In this document: positions 6,498 to 7,152 of the stretch, in pieces
How positions within the stretch are numbered: position 1 is the first letter of the stretch
Layout: every line of letters starts with the position of its first letter
Source: JBCCRH01 sp039208045
GTDB taxonomy: Bacteria > Bacteroidota > Bacteroidia > Chitinophagales > Saprospiraceae
Assembly: GCA_039208045.1 (NCBI GenBank)
Contig: JBCCRH010000338.1
Span: 1 to 7,152 of the forward strand
Direction of reading: 5' to 3'
DNA: 7,152 nt
The notes under the pieces: generated by a model
Seen by the model: only the letters and a program-made list of their open reading frames with translations
What the model was told of the DNA's origin: nothing
The model's database searches: none
Position numbers and translations under genes: made by a program

Positions 6498-7151
6498 CTA
6501 TTCATTAAACAAGAGGAGCTTTTCCACGCTCTGCCCTTCTGCTGCTTGCGCAAAAAGGTAATAGCTACCTGCTGGCCAATCCATCGTGCCAATTTGTAGC
6601 GGTGCTTGTGGGGTGGGCTGTCGCCAAATGAGCTGCCCTAGTGCGTTGAAAATGCGTATTTCCTGCATCTGTACCTGATGTGCCTCCCAATCGATCAACA
6701 AGCGATTTCTAAATGGATTGGGGCCTACCTCTACTGTGATAGGTGATTTAGCGGGCGCCTCTGTATTCACCACAAAAAAATTAGTGATTCCCCAGAACAC
6801 ACCGCTAGGCTCAAACGATTCGGGCGAGTCGCAGCAAACAATATCGCCAGCAAAACCCAGCTGGCCATTGCTCAAAAATAAGGCCTTGGGCGTTTCAAAA
6901 GCAGGAAGTGGTAATACACTAGCCGATAGGTACTCTCCACTCTCCGACAGCTCCACCAACGTAATATCCGTGTCCTCATTGTCTCCAGTAGACGTAGTGG
7001 CAATACCAATTGCCTCCGGCAATGGCCAAAGTATACCTTCTCCATCTAAGTCTAGTATAGTAGACCAACGTTCTATACCTAGTGTGCTATCAAACAAGAC
7101 CACCCGCATATCTCGCTCTAAGGTCGCTTGCTTAAAGAGCAGCGCAATATC
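6498..7151 (-). CDS. T9SS-secreted protein, C-terminal part (5' partial)
   Basis: The reading frame stays open to the right edge (14 codons, DIALLFKQATLERD, precede the Met at 7107-7109), so this is the 3' end of a longer gene and that Met is probably internal. Counting from the first visible codon there are 217 residues. Residues about 1-130 are beta-rich, with repeated segments such as GIERWSTILDLDG, DITLVELSESGEYLSASVLPL and KALFLSNGQLGFAGDIV that resemble beta-propeller blades. There is a CC pair near residue 106, then FFVVNTEAPA. From about residue 138 to the end is a T9SS type A sorting domain: VEVGPNPFRNRLLIDW, EIRIFNALGQLIWRQ, MDWPAGSYYLFAQ and a final VEKLLLFNE. The sorting call is firm. 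The propeller idea is inference, and the cargo's activity lies outside the window. Its stop is 72 bases before the SPOR start on the same strand. Confidence 0.87.
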   Translation of the reverse strand, partial: DIALLFKQATLERDMRVVLFDSTLGIERWSTILDLDGEGILWPLPEAIGIATTSTGDNEDTDITLVELSESGEYLSASVLPLPAFETPKALFLSNGQLGFAGDIVCCDSPESFEPSGVFWGITNFFVVNTEAPAKSPITVEVGPNPFRNRLLIDWEAHQVQMQEIRIFNALGQLIWRQPTPQAPLQIGTMDWPAGSYYLFAQAAEGQSVEKLLLFNE

Positions 7152-7152
7152 C

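Noticed and set aside
7107..7109. ATG as the start of the right-edge T9SS gene
   Set aside because: Fourteen in-frame sense codons precede it up to the edge, there is no signal peptide after it, and T9SS cargo needs one. It is most likely an internal Met.

Overview
The window looks like a chromosomal stretch from a Bacteroidota bacterium, plausibly of the Saprospirae/Lewinella-like branch (inference). Two proteins end in a type IX secretion (T9SS) type A sorting domain. Translation starts lack a Shine-Dalgarno sequence and follow A/T-rich leaders. One intergenic gap carries an exact TAnnTTTG -7 promoter element of the Bacteroidota type. Gene density is high, and I see no phage, insertion sequence, tRNA, rRNA or CRISPR array.

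Layout. The left 2.7 kb (+ strand) is the 3' part of a very large gene. It encodes the tail of one D-Ala-D-Ala ligase (ATP-grasp) domain, then a complete second ligase domain, a Pro/Ala-rich linker, one transmembrane helix and about three PASTA domains. After a 78-base gap comes an 848-residue secreted, Cys-containing, multi-domain beta-sandwich protein with a T9SS sorting tail (+). A single-domain rhodanese follows 27 bases later (+). These three may form one transcription unit. The convergent gap at 5708-5804 is almost filled by a pair of inverted REP-like hairpins (BIME-like), probably a repeat element and possibly a transcription stop. On the minus strand lie a membrane-anchored SPOR-domain protein and, upstream of it across a 72-base gap with a candidate promoter, the 3' end of a second T9SS cargo gene that runs off the right edge.

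Theme. Two genes concern the cell wall: the ligase-PASTA fusion (D-Ala-D-Ala synthesis tied to a periplasmic peptidoglycan-binding module) and the SPOR protein (a denuded-glycan or septal peptidoglycan binder). Two are exported surface or secreted proteins. The rhodanese is a generic sulfurtransferase-type protein with no obvious link.

The most notable item is the fusion protein. It places a cytoplasmic wall-precursor ligase and extracytoplasmic PASTA sensors on one polypeptide, with the ligase domain duplicated. This resembles a PASTA Ser/Thr kinase in which the kinase has been replaced by the enzyme itself. Nothing else in the window looks like a new defence or mobile system.
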